Source: an uncultured Bacteroidales bacterium (lineage in GTDB: Bacteria > Bacteroidota > Bacteroidia > Bacteroidales > Bacteroidaceae). Taken from it: a stretch of 64,000 bases of DNA. Shown here piece by piece: positions 1-8,266 of the stretch (positions are counted from its first letter, which is position 1; each line of letters begins with the position of its first letter). The stretch is taken from positions 1-64,000 of the forward strand of contig CACWFV010000001.1 of assembly GCA_902760315.1 (NCBI GenBank), read 5' to 3'. A program made the translations under genes and the position numbers. The notes under the pieces were generated by a model that saw nothing but the letters and a program-made list of their open reading frames with translations, was not told the DNA's origin and made no database searches.

Positions 1-1
1 G

Positions 2-145
2 TTTAAACAGCCCACGATGAAGCTGTTCCACGGACAACTCGTCGTGGTGGTGCGTAGCGCCCAGCAGGCAGGTAAACTGACGCTGACTGTCAAGGACAAG
101 CAGCGCAAACTTACTAAGAAGGTGGCATTGAGTATTAAGAATTAA
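2..145 (+). CDS. Partial C-terminus of a probable GH2-family glycosidase
   Basis: The only open frame leading to the TAA at 143-145 begins at base 2 and has no start in the window, so this is the last 47 codons of a gene. The peptide contains HGQLVVVVRSAQQAGKLTL, a beta-strand pattern like the Ig-like C-terminal domain that ends many Bacteroidales GH2 beta-galactosidase-type enzymes, where the phrase G-x-L-x-V-x-V-x-S-x(4)-G-x-L is common. The family call is an inference from this short piece; another Ig-like secreted protein would fit too. Confidence 0.45.
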   Translation, partial: FKQPTMKLFHGQLVVVVRSAQQAGKLTLTVKDKQRKLTKKVALSIKN

Positions 146-189
146 GTAAATAAAACATTAAGACATATAACAAGAAACAGAAAAACATT

Positions 190-1101
190 ATGAAACCAAC
201 ATTATTTCTTTTGGCAGCAGGCATGGGCAGCCGTTATGGTGGCCTGAAGCAGCTGGACGGTCTGGGCCCCAACGGCGAGACCATTATGGACTACAGTATC
301 TACGATGCCATCCAGGCAGGATTCGGCAAGATTGTGTGGGTTATCCGCAAGGACTTCGAGGAACAGTTCCGCACGCAGATACTCTCTAAATACGAAGGCA
401 AGGTGCAGTGTGAGCTGTGCTTCCAGTCGCTCGACGCCCTGCCCGCTGGCTTCCAGGTTCCTGAGGGTCGTCAGAAGCCCTGGGGCACCAACCATGCCGT
501 ACTGATGGGTAAGGACATCATCAAAGAGCCCTTCTGCGTCATCAACTGCGACGACTTCTACGGCCGCGACTGCTTCATGCAGATAGGTAAGTTCCTCTCC
601 AACCTGCCTGAGGGTGCCAAGAACCAGTATGCCATGGTGGGCTTCCGCGTCTGCAACACGCTCAGCGAGAATGGTAGCGTGGCTCGTGGCGTCTGTGCCT
701 ACAACGAGAAGCGCCACCTGACCGACGTCGTGGAGCGTACCGAGATTATGCGCATTGATGGCACCATCAAGTACAAGGACGAGCAGGGACAGTGGCAGCC
801 GCTGGAGGAGAACGCACCTGTATCAATGAACGTCTGGGGCTTTACTCCCGACTACTTCCAGTATAGCGAGGAGTACTTCAAGGAGTTCCTCTCTGACCCG
901 AAGAACATGGAGAACCTAAAGGCTGAGTTCTTCATTCCGCTGATGGTCAACAAACTCATCAACGATGGCACTGCCACCTGCGAGGTACTCGACACCACCT
1001 CGAAGTGGTTTGGCGTGACCTATGCCGCTGACCGCCAGGCCACCGTTGACCGCATCCAGCAGTTGGTGGACGAGGGAGTCTATCCTAACAAGCTCTTTTA
1101 A
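190..1101 (+). CDS. Sugar-phosphate nucleotidyltransferase family protein
   Basis: A 303-residue protein with the N-terminal signature of the NTP_transferase fold, LLAAGMGSRYGG followed by K20, which binds the nucleotide and transfers an NMP to a sugar phosphate. An acidic metal-binding stretch, NCDDFYG, lies near residue 118. Bacteroidales carry a stand-alone enzyme of this type, often beside a sugar kinase or phosphotransferase; the exact substrate cannot be read from the sequence. It lies 44 bases after the GH2 fragment and 57 bases before the DHH gene on the same strand, so the three may be co-transcribed. Cytoplasmic, no signal peptide. Confidence 0.85.
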   Translation: MKPTLFLLAAGMGSRYGGLKQLDGLGPNGETIMDYSIYDAIQAGFGKIVWVIRKDFEEQFRTQILSKYEGKVQCELCFQSLDALPAGFQVPEGRQKPWGTNHAVLMGKDIIKEPFCVINCDDFYGRDCFMQIGKFLSNLPEGAKNQYAMVGFRVCNTLSENGSVARGVCAYNEKRHLTDVVERTEIMRIDGTIKYKDEQGQWQPLEENAPVSMNVWGFTPDYFQYSEEYFKEFLSDPKNMENLKAEFFIPLMVNKLINDGTATCEVLDTTSKWFGVTYAADRQATVDRIQQLVDEGVYPNKLF

Positions 1102-1158
1102 TATTGACAATAGCCAATAATATACTGACAACTGAACATTGAAAACTGATAAGTAATA

Positions 1159-2190
1159 ATGCTTGAAAACATTATGACTGAAGGGGAGTGCAGCACGCTG
1201 CGCTCCCTCTTGTCCCAATCAGAGACCATCGTACTTTGCTGCCACCAGAATGCTGACGGCGATGCCGTAGGTGCCGTGCTGGGCATGGGCGAACTGTTGC
1301 GCATGCTGGGCAAGGAACCGCTCATGGTGGTTCCCGACCAATATCCCGACTACCTGCAGTGGTTGCCCAATACGGAGAAGATAGTACGCTACGACAAGCG
1401 CCGCGACTATGTGGACATGGTGCTGAAGATAGCCGATCTTGTGGTCTGTCTGGACTTCAACACGCTGGCGCGCACCGACCAGATGCAGGATGCACTGCAG
1501 GCGTCGCCGGCCAAGAAACTGCTCATCGACCACCACCCCGATCCCGACATTGAGGCCGTCGTCAAGGTGTCGCGCCCTCAGGCCTCGTCAACGTGCGAAC
1601 TGGTGTTCCGCGTCGTCTGGCAACTGGGGCTCTTCGACCAGCTGGGCAAGCACTTCGCCATCCCTGTCTACTGCGGCATGATGACCGATACGGGGGGCTT
1701 CACCTATAACTCCAGCAACAGCGACATCTACTACATCATCTCACAACTGCTCACCAAGCGCATTGATAAAGACAAAATCTATCGCAACGTCTTCCACAAC
1801 TACTCCGAGCACCGCCTGCGCATGGTAGGGCATGTGCTGTGCAACTGTCTGGTGGTCGACGCCGAACGCCATGCCGCCTACTACACGCTGAGCCGCGAGG
1901 ACCAGAAGCGCTTCCACTTTATCAAGGGCGACGGTGAGGGCTTGGTCAACATGCCGCTGCAGATCAAGGGTCTGAAACTGAGCATCTCTCTGCGCGAAGA
2001 CACCGACAAGCAGATGGTATGGGTCTCGCTGCGTTCCGTCGACGACTTCCCCTGCAACGAGATGGCTGCCCGCTTCTTTAATGGCGGTGGCCACCTGAAC
2101 GCCTCTGGCGGCCGTCTGGCGTGCACGCTCCCTGAGGCCGTCGGCATCGTCCAGCAGGCTCTCGCAGCGTTTGAGGATCGTTTGAAGTAA
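1159..2190 (+). CDS. nrnA: DHH/DHHA1 phosphoesterase, NrnA-like oligoribonuclease/pAp phosphatase
   Basis: A 343-residue protein with the complete DHH set of metal ligands: NADGDAVGA near residue 30, DFN near residue 97, DHHPDPD near residue 124, and MTDTGGFTYNSS near residue 173. The C-terminal DHHA1 part has GGGHLNASGG near residue 311, the substrate-binding glycine/histidine loop. The family degrades 2- to 5-mer RNA and dephosphorylates 3'-phosphoadenosine 5'-phosphate. The start at 1159 gives LENIMTEGE; a second ATG at 1174 (MTEGE) is an equally acceptable start. It is followed by a strong inverted repeat that probably ends the transcript. Confidence 0.85.
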   Translation: MLENIMTEGECSTLRSLLSQSETIVLCCHQNADGDAVGAVLGMGELLRMLGKEPLMVVPDQYPDYLQWLPNTEKIVRYDKRRDYVDMVLKIADLVVCLDFNTLARTDQMQDALQASPAKKLLIDHHPDPDIEAVVKVSRPQASSTCELVFRVVWQLGLFDQLGKHFAIPVYCGMMTDTGGFTYNSSNSDIYYIISQLLTKRIDKDKIYRNVFHNYSEHRLRMVGHVLCNCLVVDAERHAAYYTLSREDQKRFHFIKGDGEGLVNMPLQIKGLKLSISLREDTDKQMVWVSLRSVDDFPCNEMAARFFNGGGHLNASGGRLACTLPEAVGIVQQALAAFEDRLK

Positions 2191-2210
2191 GCCCTCAAAA
2201 AAATATCACC

Positions 2211-2251
2211 GTCACGCCTAACGTGCTGTGCCATACAGCGTTAGGCGTGAC
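2211..2251 (+). terminator. Perfect 13-bp inverted repeat after nrnA
   Basis: GTCACGCCTAACG at 2211-2223 is exactly complementary to CGTTAGGCGTGAC at 2239-2251, with an inner 4-bp stem as well. It is followed by TTGTTTT and placed 20 bases after the stop codon, so it could stop transcription. The same sequence is also the left end of the larger inverted-repeat element described next, so a termination role is not certain. Confidence 0.6.
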
Positions 2252-2538
2252 ACTTGTTTTCCGTCCCATCCATCAGCTGAAACGCCATGCGCGTACCGCT
2301 GATTTCTTCCATTCACGGAAATCTAAGGCATTCTATCGTGATTATTAACGAATAAAAATGAATCAAAATGAATGTTAATTTGCTTACGTTTCAGTTCTTC
2401 ACAACTAGACATGACCGGGTCATATTGGCTCGCTACGGAAAACGTCGATCCCTGCAACTTGCTTATAGTCAATACGTTGTAGATTAGTCCATTTCGTCTC
2501 CCAAGCCAGCCTATCCTGTTTCCATATCAGCTACTACC

Positions 2539-2610
2539 GTTTCGTGCGACGGCCGTCGCACATATTTTTGACGGCCGTCGCAAATATCTTCGACGGCCGT
2601 CGCACGAAAC
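2539..2610. repeat. Triple GACGGCCGTC palindrome inside a 20-bp inverted repeat
   Basis: The self-complementary decamer GACGGCCGTC occurs at 2548-2557, 2570-2579 and 2592-2601, spaced exactly 22 bp apart. The outer arms GTTTCGTGCGACGGCCGTCG (2539-2558) and its exact complement (2591-2610) form a perfect 20-bp inverted repeat, so the whole block is one large palindrome. Its role is unknown; protein binding sites or a repetitive extragenic element are both possible. Confidence 0.75.
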
Positions 2611-2794
2611 CCATCAGTCTGTTACGACTGATTAATCCAACTGTGTGTGTCTTCTCCGGATAATGCCTGGTCAATGCTTCACACTTCCCCGTTGGCCGCC
2701 ATTCGGCCGATAGTCACAAAAACAAGTGTCACACCTAACATGCTTGCTTACAGTGCATTAGCCGTGATGGTGATATTTGATTTAAGACAGCTAT

Positions 2795-3036
2795 CTATAT
2801 GAACAGTTGGGCACCATAGATTAGCACCATATAGCGAAGGATTTTCCCGATGGCTATGCTGGTCAGTGAAATGGGGATGTTGGCCCGCATGAGTCCCAAG
2901 GCAATGGTGATGGCGGAGCCGAGGATGGGCAGGAAAGAAAAGAAGCCCATCCAGGCTCCGTGATCGGCCATGAAACGGGTGGCTCGGTCGAGGTCCTGCC
3001 GCTTGACGTGCAGGTATTGCTCTATCTGGAGTTGAA
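2795..3036 (-). pseudogene. Remnant of a YqaA/DedA-like (SNARE-associated) membrane protein gene
   Basis: Read on the minus strand, the frame ending in TAG at 2795-2797 encodes about 80 residues with LHVKRQDLDRATRFM, HGAWMGFFSFLPILGSA and IGKILRYMVLIYGAQ. This matches the C-terminal half of the small YqaA-type membrane proteins of Bacteroidales, including the typical G-x-W-x-G-F-x-x-F-L-P-x-x-G segment. There is no start codon: an in-frame TAG lies just upstream (about 3037-3039) and no N-terminal half is present to the right, where a promoter for the next gene begins. The remaining part looks well conserved, so the deletion may be recent. Confidence 0.6.
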
Positions 3037-3066
3037 TCTACGCTGATACTTTTAGACGCCAAATGT

Positions 3067-3097
3067 TTTGCTGTATCAGTAATTATTAGTACCTTTG
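3067..3097 (+). promoter_or_regulatory. Bacteroidetes-type promoter for the M6-type protease gene
   Basis: TTTG at 3067-3070 and TACCTTTG at 3090-3097 are separated by 19 bases, matching the -33/-7 consensus of the main Bacteroidetes sigma factor. The start codon at 3123 is about 20 bases after the expected transcription start. Confidence 0.75.
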
Positions 3098-3122
3098 TCC
3101 CCATAATTCTAACTATATTCAA

Positions 3123-5708
3123 ATGAAAAGAGCATCTATCATCATCACCCTGCTGACCATGATGACGCTGAGCATCATGGCAATACCGGCGAAACGAGAG
3201 GCCGTCAAAGTGGCACAGCCTGACGGCACGACCTTAACCATCAGGCTTCATGGCGACGAGTGGCAGCACTTTACGACAACCAGTGACGGATATACCGTGA
3301 TAAAAGACAAGCAGGGATACTACGTCTACGCTCAGCGGCAGGGCGACGTACTGAAGGCTACCAACATGGTAGCTCACGACGAGCAGAACCGCAAGGGTGA
3401 CGAGATGGCATTTCTGCAGAGCCAACTGAAATATCAGGCACCGAAGATGTCGGAACGCACCACCCAGCTGCGCCAGGCCGTACACCAGCGACAGCAGCAG
3501 ACGCTGAAGAGCCGCCGCGCCGCCCAGTACGACTACACCAAGTTCAAGGGACTGATTATCCTGGTGCAGTACAACGACAGGGAGTTCTCACGCAGCGACT
3601 ATAAAGACATCGTCACCGACATGGTGAACACAGAGAACTATACGGGCTATGGTAACGAACACTACACGGGCAGTGTACGCGACTACTTCTCCGACAACTC
3701 CGGTGGCAAGTTCCAGCCAGCGTTCGACGTAGTGGGTCCCTACACCGTGGACTACAGCCAGTACGACGCCAAGGGTGGCTACCAGTCGGACGAAGACGAG
3801 TACGACCCGTATGCCACCTACCACATTATCAATGCTGCACTGGATGCTGCCGACGCTGACGTCAACTTCAAAGACTACGACGGCGACAACGATGGTGCTG
3901 TGGACTTGGTCTACTTCATTCTGGCCGGCAACGGCGCCAACTTTACCGGCAACGACAAAGGTCTGTGGTGGCCCCACCGCTCCGTCATTTATGACTATAA
4001 GAACAACCGATTCAACTATATGTACCGAGATGGCGTCAGACTGTGGGACTATGCCAGTTCCGTGGAGCTGGCAGGCTACACCACCTACCCTCAGACGGTA
4101 AAAATTGACGGCATAGGCACCATCTGCCATGAGTTCAGCCACGTGCTGGGACTGCCTGACTTCTACGACACCAACTACGAGGAGGACGGCCAGAGCAATG
4201 ACCCCGGCGAATGGTCTGTCATGTCTGGTGGCAGCTACTTCAACGACAGCCGCACACCGGTGGGCTACTCGCTCTACGAGCGCTACTCCGTGGGTTTTTG
4301 CGACGAGCCGCAAGTCATCACTGAGACGGGCAACTATGAACTGGAACCGCTGCACGCCAACATGCAGGGCTACCGGCTGGACACACCCGTCAAGAAGGAG
4401 TTCTTCTTGCTGGAGAACCGCCAGAAGAACCGGTTCAAGTGGGATGCCTACCTGCCAGGCAGCGGCATGCTGGTACACCGCGTGGACTTTACCAACGAAC
4501 GGGTATGGTATGAAAATACGGTCAATGCCAACCCGAACCACAACTACTATGAACTGTTGCGGGCCAACGGCTATAGGGGAAGTGCCAATGCCTCAGATGC
4601 CTTCCCCGGAACGAAACAGGTTCGCGAGCTGACCAACAGCTCGTCGCCGGCAAACCTGCTGACGTGGGCCGGCAAGCACAATCAGTTCGGACTGTTCGAC
4701 ATCCAAATGAGCAATGGCATCGTGAAGTTCAAGGTTGACAACTATAACTTGACAGCACTGGCCATTGACGGGACACTGACACTGGGTGTCGGCATGGTCA
4801 AACAGCTGACACCCATGCCCACCCCGACAAATGCAGAATACACGCTGACGTGGAAGAGCAGCGACGAAACCATAGCCACCGTCGACGAACAAGGCTGGGT
4901 GAAGGGCATCCAAACAGGCACGTGCACCATCACAGCCACCAGCAACAATGGCATAGAGGCAGAGTGCATGGTAACGATTATTGAAATGCCCACCTATAAC
5001 ATCAGCGAGTTCAAACAGTTGTATGACGGTGAAAAAGCCCTGCTGCGACTGGAAGACGCACAGGTGCTGTTCACCTATACCAAGAACAACCAGCAAACCA
5101 CCTATCTGCGCGACCAGACAGGAGCCATCATGCTCAGCGATGTAGCCATGGCTGTCAAGAACAACGATATCGTCAATGGCATCGTCTATCTGCAGAACAC
5201 GTTCAAGTATGACGTACCACAGGGCGTAACAGTGGACGGCGAGACCAATACCAGCAGCCTCATCGTCACCGAGGGCAGCGAGGCAACGCCCCGTGAGGTG
5301 GCTTTTGACGACCTGACAGCTGCCGACTACAACGACTTGGTAGTGGTCAAAGGGGTGAAAATCAAGAGAGAGAGCGGTTTCTGGGCCTACAGCGACAACA
5401 CCACTGCCCGCATCTGGGCTGGCAACCTGGGCGTGTCGACAGGCCTGAAGAGCAGCACCCAGCTGGACGGCAAGTTCTTTAACGTCACAGCCATCTACGG
5501 CAGAAACATGCTGAACAACAGCATCATCAAGGAACTGAACGTCACCAAGGCCGTTGAGGAGGGCACCGAGCCGACAGGCATCGTGCAGATAGCCAACGAC
5601 GTAGCGGCTGAAGCTGACGCACCGGCCTACAACATGGCCGGCCAGCGAGTCGGCACTGGCTACAAGGGACTGGTCATCAGAAACGGAAAGAAAGTCGTCA
5701 ACAATTAG
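3123..5708 (+). CDS. Secreted M6-type metalloprotease with Ig-like and OB-like C-terminal domains
   Basis: An 861-residue protein. Residues 1-20 form a cleavable signal peptide. The zinc motif HEFSH starts at residue 336 and is followed by LGLPDFYD and, further on, EWSVMSGGSY, as in immune-inhibitor-A-like M6 peptidases. A Big_2-like bacterial Ig domain covers about residues 541-625 (WKSSDETIATVDEQG), then an OB-like domain resembling DUF5689 to about residue 800. The last 30 residues (YNMAGQRVGTGYKGLVIRNG) match the short C-terminal tail found on many secreted Prevotella proteins. It has its own promoter and a bidirectional terminator after it. Likely extracellular or surface protease acting on proteins; the substrate is unknown. 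Confidence 0.85.
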   Translation: MKRASIIITLLTMMTLSIMAIPAKREAVKVAQPDGTTLTIRLHGDEWQHFTTTSDGYTVIKDKQGYYVYAQRQGDVLKATNMVAHDEQNRKGDEMAFLQSQLKYQAPKMSERTTQLRQAVHQRQQQTLKSRRAAQYDYTKFKGLIILVQYNDREFSRSDYKDIVTDMVNTENYTGYGNEHYTGSVRDYFSDNSGGKFQPAFDVVGPYTVDYSQYDAKGGYQSDEDEYDPYATYHIINAALDAADADVNFKDYDGDNDGAVDLVYFILAGNGANFTGNDKGLWWPHRSVIYDYKNNRFNYMYRDGVRLWDYASSVELAGYTTYPQTVKIDGIGTICHEFSHVLGLPDFYDTNYEEDGQSNDPGEWSVMSGGSYFNDSRTPVGYSLYERYSVGFCDEPQVITETGNYELEPLHANMQGYRLDTPVKKEFFLLENRQKNRFKWDAYLPGSGMLVHRVDFTNERVWYENTVNANPNHNYYELLRANGYRGSANASDAFPGTKQVRELTNSSSPANLLTWAGKHNQFGLFDIQMSNGIVKFKVDNYNLTALAIDGTLTLGVGMVKQLTPMPTPTNAEYTLTWKSSDETIATVDEQGWVKGIQTGTCTITATSNNGIEAECMVTIIEMPTYNISEFKQLYDGEKALLRLEDAQVLFTYTKNNQQTTYLRDQTGAIMLSDVAMAVKNNDIVNGIVYLQNTFKYDVPQGVTVDGETNTSSLIVTEGSEATPREVAFDDLTAADYNDLVVVKGVKIKRESGFWAYSDNTTARIWAGNLGVSTGLKSSTQLDGKFFNVTAIYGRNMLNNSIIKELNVTKAVEEGTEPTGIVQIANDVAAEADAPAYNMAGQRVGTGYKGLVIRNGKKVVNN

Positions 5709-5731
5709 CCGATTGACGAACAATAAAAGAT

Positions 5732-5763
5732 AACGGGTCTCAGCATTTAGCTTGAGACCCGTT
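5732..5763. terminator. Bidirectional hairpin terminator between convergent genes
   Basis: AACGGGTCTCA (5732-5742) and TGAGACCCGTT (5753-5763) form a perfect 11-bp stem with a 10-base loop. It lies between the ends of the protease gene (+) and the lipoprotein gene (-) and has a T-rich side on the plus strand. Confidence 0.8.
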
Positions 5764-5789
5764 TCCAATTTCTATTTGTAAGTGAGTGG

Positions 5790-6641
5790 TTACTTTACCA
5801 ACACTACCAAGTATTTGCTAGCCGACCAGAAGAGCTGGGGATTGGTAATGCGCAGGATGTACTGTTTATTGGCATCCTGCTGCAACACATAGCTTGACAG
5901 CGGATGAGCCGTCAGTACCTTGGCGGAGCGGCTGTAAAGGCGTATCTCCTTGTCAATACGAATGTCAATCTTGGTGAAGTAGTCACGATTGAAATTGCTG
6001 CGCAGCACCTTGCCGTCCTCAATGATGTGCTGTTCTTTCAGTTCCTTCTTCGTACCATATACAAACCAGGCGGTATTCAGCTGTTTGTCCTGTGAACTGA
6101 TAGTCTGCGACTTCTTGGCGGTTTCTTCCTGCAGATGGCTGACGTTGCCAGACAGCGTGCTTACCTGCTGGTTCAACTCGCCAATCTGCAAATCCTTGGC
6201 CTCCAGTTCGGCCTGCAACTGGCGCAGCTGGTTGTCCTTGTCTTCCAGCTGCTGGGTCATGGCCTCCAGCGTGCGACGAAGCTGATCGCCTTTGACAGAA
6301 CTCTGGCGCAGCTGGTTGCGCAACTTGCTAATGAGTTCGCGGTTCTGCTGCATCTGACTTTTGATGAACTCCAGGTTTTCACGTATGCGGTCTGCCGACG
6401 TCGCGCCCTCGCCATCCTTGGCCAGCGTGATACGGTCTTCAGCCTCATTGATGGCACGAAATCCCTCCTGAATGTCGTTCATCGTGGCTACCATGTCGTC
6501 AATCTCGTTGTCTTTCTGCTCGATGATGCGTGTCAGCGAGTCACGCTGCTGTTGCAAAGCAGCCTCTGCCGCATCATTACCTTTCTGCTTACATGCCGCC
6601 AGTGCCAACAGGCAAAGGGCAGCCATCGTCCATTTTTTCAT
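5790..6641 (-). CDS. Coiled-coil lipoprotein
   Basis: A 283-residue protein that starts with a lipoprotein signal; the lipobox LALAAC places the lipidated cysteine at residue 17. Residues about 25-190 are rich in Q, E, K and L in heptad spacing (for example LEDKDNQLRQLQAELEAKD), predicting a long coiled coil. A compact C-terminal domain of about 90 residues follows (VYGTKKELKEQHIIEDG). The layout resembles uncharacterised Bacteroidales outer-membrane-attached lipoproteins. No enzymatic motif was seen. It is upstream of rsmI in the same orientation order (rsmI is transcribed first, 51 bases away), so the two may share a transcript. Confidence 0.75.
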   Translation of the reverse strand: MKKWTMAALCLLALAACKQKGNDAAEAALQQQRDSLTRIIEQKDNEIDDMVATMNDIQEGFRAINEAEDRITLAKDGEGATSADRIRENLEFIKSQMQQNRELISKLRNQLRQSSVKGDQLRRTLEAMTQQLEDKDNQLRQLQAELEAKDLQIGELNQQVSTLSGNVSHLQEETAKKSQTISSQDKQLNTAWFVYGTKKELKEQHIIEDGKVLRSNFNRDYFTKIDIRIDKEIRLYSRSAKVLTAHPLSSYVLQQDANKQYILRITNPQLFWSASKYLVVLVK

Positions 6642-6692
6642 ATGTCTCGTTATTTCGTTAACTCGTTATTTCAATGTTCCAACATTTCGATG

Positions 6693-7364
6693 CTATGCCT
6701 TTCCCGCCACCACAATGACAAACTCACCGCGGGGCTCGTGCTCCTGGAAGTGGGCTATCACCTCCTGCAGTGAACCCCGCACACTCTCCTCGTGGACCTT
6801 GGATATTTCACGGCAGCAACTGACCTGCCGGTCTGCACCAAACACTTCGCTGAACTGCTGCAGCGTCTTCAGCACCCGATAGGGCGACTCATAGAATACC
6901 ATCGTGCGCTCCTCGTCTGCCAAGCTCTGCAACTTGGTCTGCCGCCCCTTCTTTTGGGGCAGGAAACCCTCAAAGCAGAAGCGGTCACAAGGCAAACCGC
7001 TACTAACCAGTGCCGGCACAAAAGCCGTGGCTCCCGGCAAGGTTTGCACCTCAATGCCGGCCTTCACAGCCTCGCGCACCAGAAAGAAACCTGGATCGGA
7101 AATGCCCGGCGTGCCGGCATCGCTGATGAGTGCCACCGTCTGTCCCGCCTGAAGGCGCTCCACGACGGAGGCGCTGGTGCCGTGCTCGTTGAACTTATGG
7201 TGCGACAACAGGTGCTGCTTGATGTCGAAATGTTTCAGCAGGATGCCCGACGTGCGGGTATCCTCTGCCAACACCACGTCAGCCTCCTTCAGTATGCGGA
7301 TAGCACGTAGCGTCATATCCTCCATATTCCCCACAGGCGTGGGTACAATATATAATATGCCCAT
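6693..7364 (-). CDS. rsmI: 16S rRNA (cytidine-1402 2'-O) methyltransferase RsmI
   Basis: A 223-residue protein with the RsmI signature from its first residues: LYIVPTPVGNMEDMTLRAI, then AEDTRTSG, SHHKFNE, ISDAGTPGISDPG (SAM-binding loop) and LPGATAFVPALVSSGLP. The C-terminal FYESPYRVLKTL and CREISKVHEE are also typical. It methylates the 2'-OH of C1402 in 16S rRNA using S-adenosylmethionine, helping decoding fidelity. The length is at the short end for the family, with no C-terminal extension. It is divergent from tdk with only 71 bases between the two start codons. Confidence 0.95.
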   Translation of the reverse strand: MGILYIVPTPVGNMEDMTLRAIRILKEADVVLAEDTRTSGILLKHFDIKQHLLSHHKFNEHGTSASVVERLQAGQTVALISDAGTPGISDPGFFLVREAVKAGIEVQTLPGATAFVPALVSSGLPCDRFCFEGFLPQKKGRQTKLQSLADEERTMVFYESPYRVLKTLQQFSEVFGADRQVSCCREISKVHEESVRGSLQEVIAHFQEHEPRGEFVIVVAGKA

Positions 7365-7371
7365 AACGGCG

Positions 7372-7379
7372 CAAAATTA
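7372..7379 (-). promoter_or_regulatory. Candidate -7 box for rsmI
   Basis: TAATTTTG on the minus strand ends only 7 bases before the rsmI ATG, implying a leader of a few bases at most. A convincing -33 TTTG at the right distance was not found. Confidence 0.4.
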
Positions 7380-7423
7380 CAAAATAAATATGAATTAAAC
7401 ACTATGAATTATGAATTATTTCG

Positions 7424-7431
7424 TATCTTTG
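7424..7431 (+). promoter_or_regulatory. Candidate -7 box for tdk, implying a leaderless mRNA
   Basis: TATCTTTG ends four bases before the ATG at 7436. With the usual Bacteroidetes spacing the transcript would begin at or within a base or two of the start codon. No clear -33 element was seen. Confidence 0.45.
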
Positions 7432-7435
7432 CACC

Positions 7436-8038
7436 ATGATTACATATCCAGCATCAGGCGAAGCACGCCGTCCGGGAAGAATAGAGGTGGTCTGCGGCTC
7501 CATGTTCTCTGGCAAAACCGAGGAGCTCATCCGCCGTCTGCGCCGTGCACAGTTTGCCAAACAAAAGGTGGAAATATTCAAGCCCGCCATCGACACCCGC
7601 TACAGCGACGAAGAGGTAGTCAGCCACGACCACAACGCCATACCCTCTACCCCACTCGACTCCTCAGCCAGCATTCTGCTACTCTCAAGCGACATCGACG
7701 TGGTGGGCATTGACGAAGCACAGTTTTTCGACATGGGACTTATCGACGTCTGCAACGCGTTGGCCAACCGTGGTGTCCGCGTCATCATAGCCGGCCTCGA
7801 CATGGACTATAAGGGAGTTCCCTTCGGTCCCATGCCTGCCCTGTGTGCTATTGCCGACGACGTCACCAAGGTGCATGCCATCTGCGTGAAATGCGGCTCG
7901 CTGGCCTACGTCAGCCACCGAACCGTCGATAACGACAAGCGGGTACTCTTAGGCGAAACCCAGGAGTATGAGCCACTCTGCCGTGACTGCTACCAGCAAG
8001 CCTTGACAGAGGAGGAAAAGGCTAAAAGTGAAAAGTAA
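7436..8038 (+). CDS. tdk: Thymidine kinase
   Basis: A 200-residue class II thymidine kinase that phosphorylates thymidine to dTMP with ATP in the pyrimidine salvage route. The P-loop [11 protein letters not shown] is near residue 22, the Mg-binding DEAQFF near residue 93, and the lasso/zinc cysteines appear as CVKCG near residue 148 and CRDC near residue 181. [10 protein letters not shown] and SHDHNAI match Bacteroidales orthologues closely. The ATG at 7436 is preceded at only four bases by a -7 box; the next in-frame Met (residue 23) would delete part of the P-loop strand, so the first ATG is kept. Confidence 0.95.
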   Translation: MITYPASGEARRPGRIEVVCGSMFSGKTEELIRRLRRAQFAKQKVEIFKPAIDTRYSDEEVVSHDHNAIPSTPLDSSASILLLSSDIDVVGIDEAQFFDMGLIDVCNALANRGVRVIIAGLDMDYKGVPFGPMPALCAIADDVTKVHAICVKCGSLAYVSHRTVDNDKRVLLGETQEYEPLCRDCYQQALTEEEKAKSEK

Positions 8039-8069
8039 AGCGTAAAGATGTAAAAAACTGCCTAATAAA

Positions 8070-8101
8070 TTTGGCTATTTCAAAAAATCATCGTACCTTT
8101 G
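8070..8101 (+). promoter_or_regulatory. Promoter of tRNA-Lys
   Basis: TTTG at 8070-8073 and TACCTTTG at 8094-8101 with a 20-base spacer, an excellent match to the Bacteroidetes consensus, about 38 bases upstream of the tRNA. Confidence 0.8.
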
Positions 8102-8139
8102 CAGCCGATTTCCGCAAGGAATCCATTATTCTACAGGTA

Positions 8140-8212
8140 GATCCGCTAGCTCAGTTGGTAGAGCACAACACTTTTAATGTTGGGGTCTTGGGTTCGAGCC
8201 CCAAGCGGATCA
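8140..8212 (+). tRNA. tRNA-Lys (anticodon TTT)
   Basis: A 73-nt cloverleaf: acceptor arms GATCCGC and GCGGATC, D stem GCTC/GAGC, anticodon stem CAACA/TGTTG with loop CTTTTAA (anticodon TTT), T stem TTGGG/CCCAA with loop TTCGAGC, and discriminator A. CCA is not encoded. All stems pair perfectly. Confidence 0.97.
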
Positions 8213-8216
8213 CATT

Positions 8217-8266
8217 AGAAAATCCACAAGAGACTGATTAACAGTTGCTTTTGGATTTTCTTTTTG
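8217..8266 (+). terminator. Terminator of tRNA-Lys
   Basis: AGAAAATCCA (8217-8226) pairs with TGGATTTTCT (8252-8261) and is followed by a T run. The remainder of the gap up to 8480 shows no gene I can support. Confidence 0.7.

Larger units (their letters stand above)
2201..2778. repeat. Inverted-repeat-bounded non-coding element (MITE-like)
   Basis: The 60 bases at 2201-2260 and 2719-2778 are inverted copies of each other; by hand they match at 45 of 60 positions without gaps, with AAAACAAGTGTCAC and GGTGATATTT exactly shared at the two ends of the arms. The 458 bases between them have no credible gene. Such a layout, long terminal inverted repeats around a short gene-free core, is what a miniature inverted-repeat element or a pair of oppositely oriented intergenic repeats looks like. 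No clear target duplication was found. Confidence 0.5.

Noticed and set aside
2548-2601. CRISPR array from the phased 10-mers
   Set aside because: Only three very short palindromic units with 12-bp gaps; no spacer-length segments and no cas genes.
2748-3122. Minus-strand open frame of 124 codons
   Set aside because: It overlaps the YqaA remnant in another frame, is rich in Pro, Arg and His with no family pattern, and its start lies inside the protease promoter.
3588-4541. Long antisense frame inside the M6-type protease gene
   Set aside because: It mirrors the codon pattern of a clear protease with an intact zinc motif; composition (V, H and R rich) is typical of antisense shadow.
4593-5768. 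391-codon antisense frame at the end of the protease gene
   Set aside because: It runs through the bidirectional terminator and antisense to well-defined domains; no family features.
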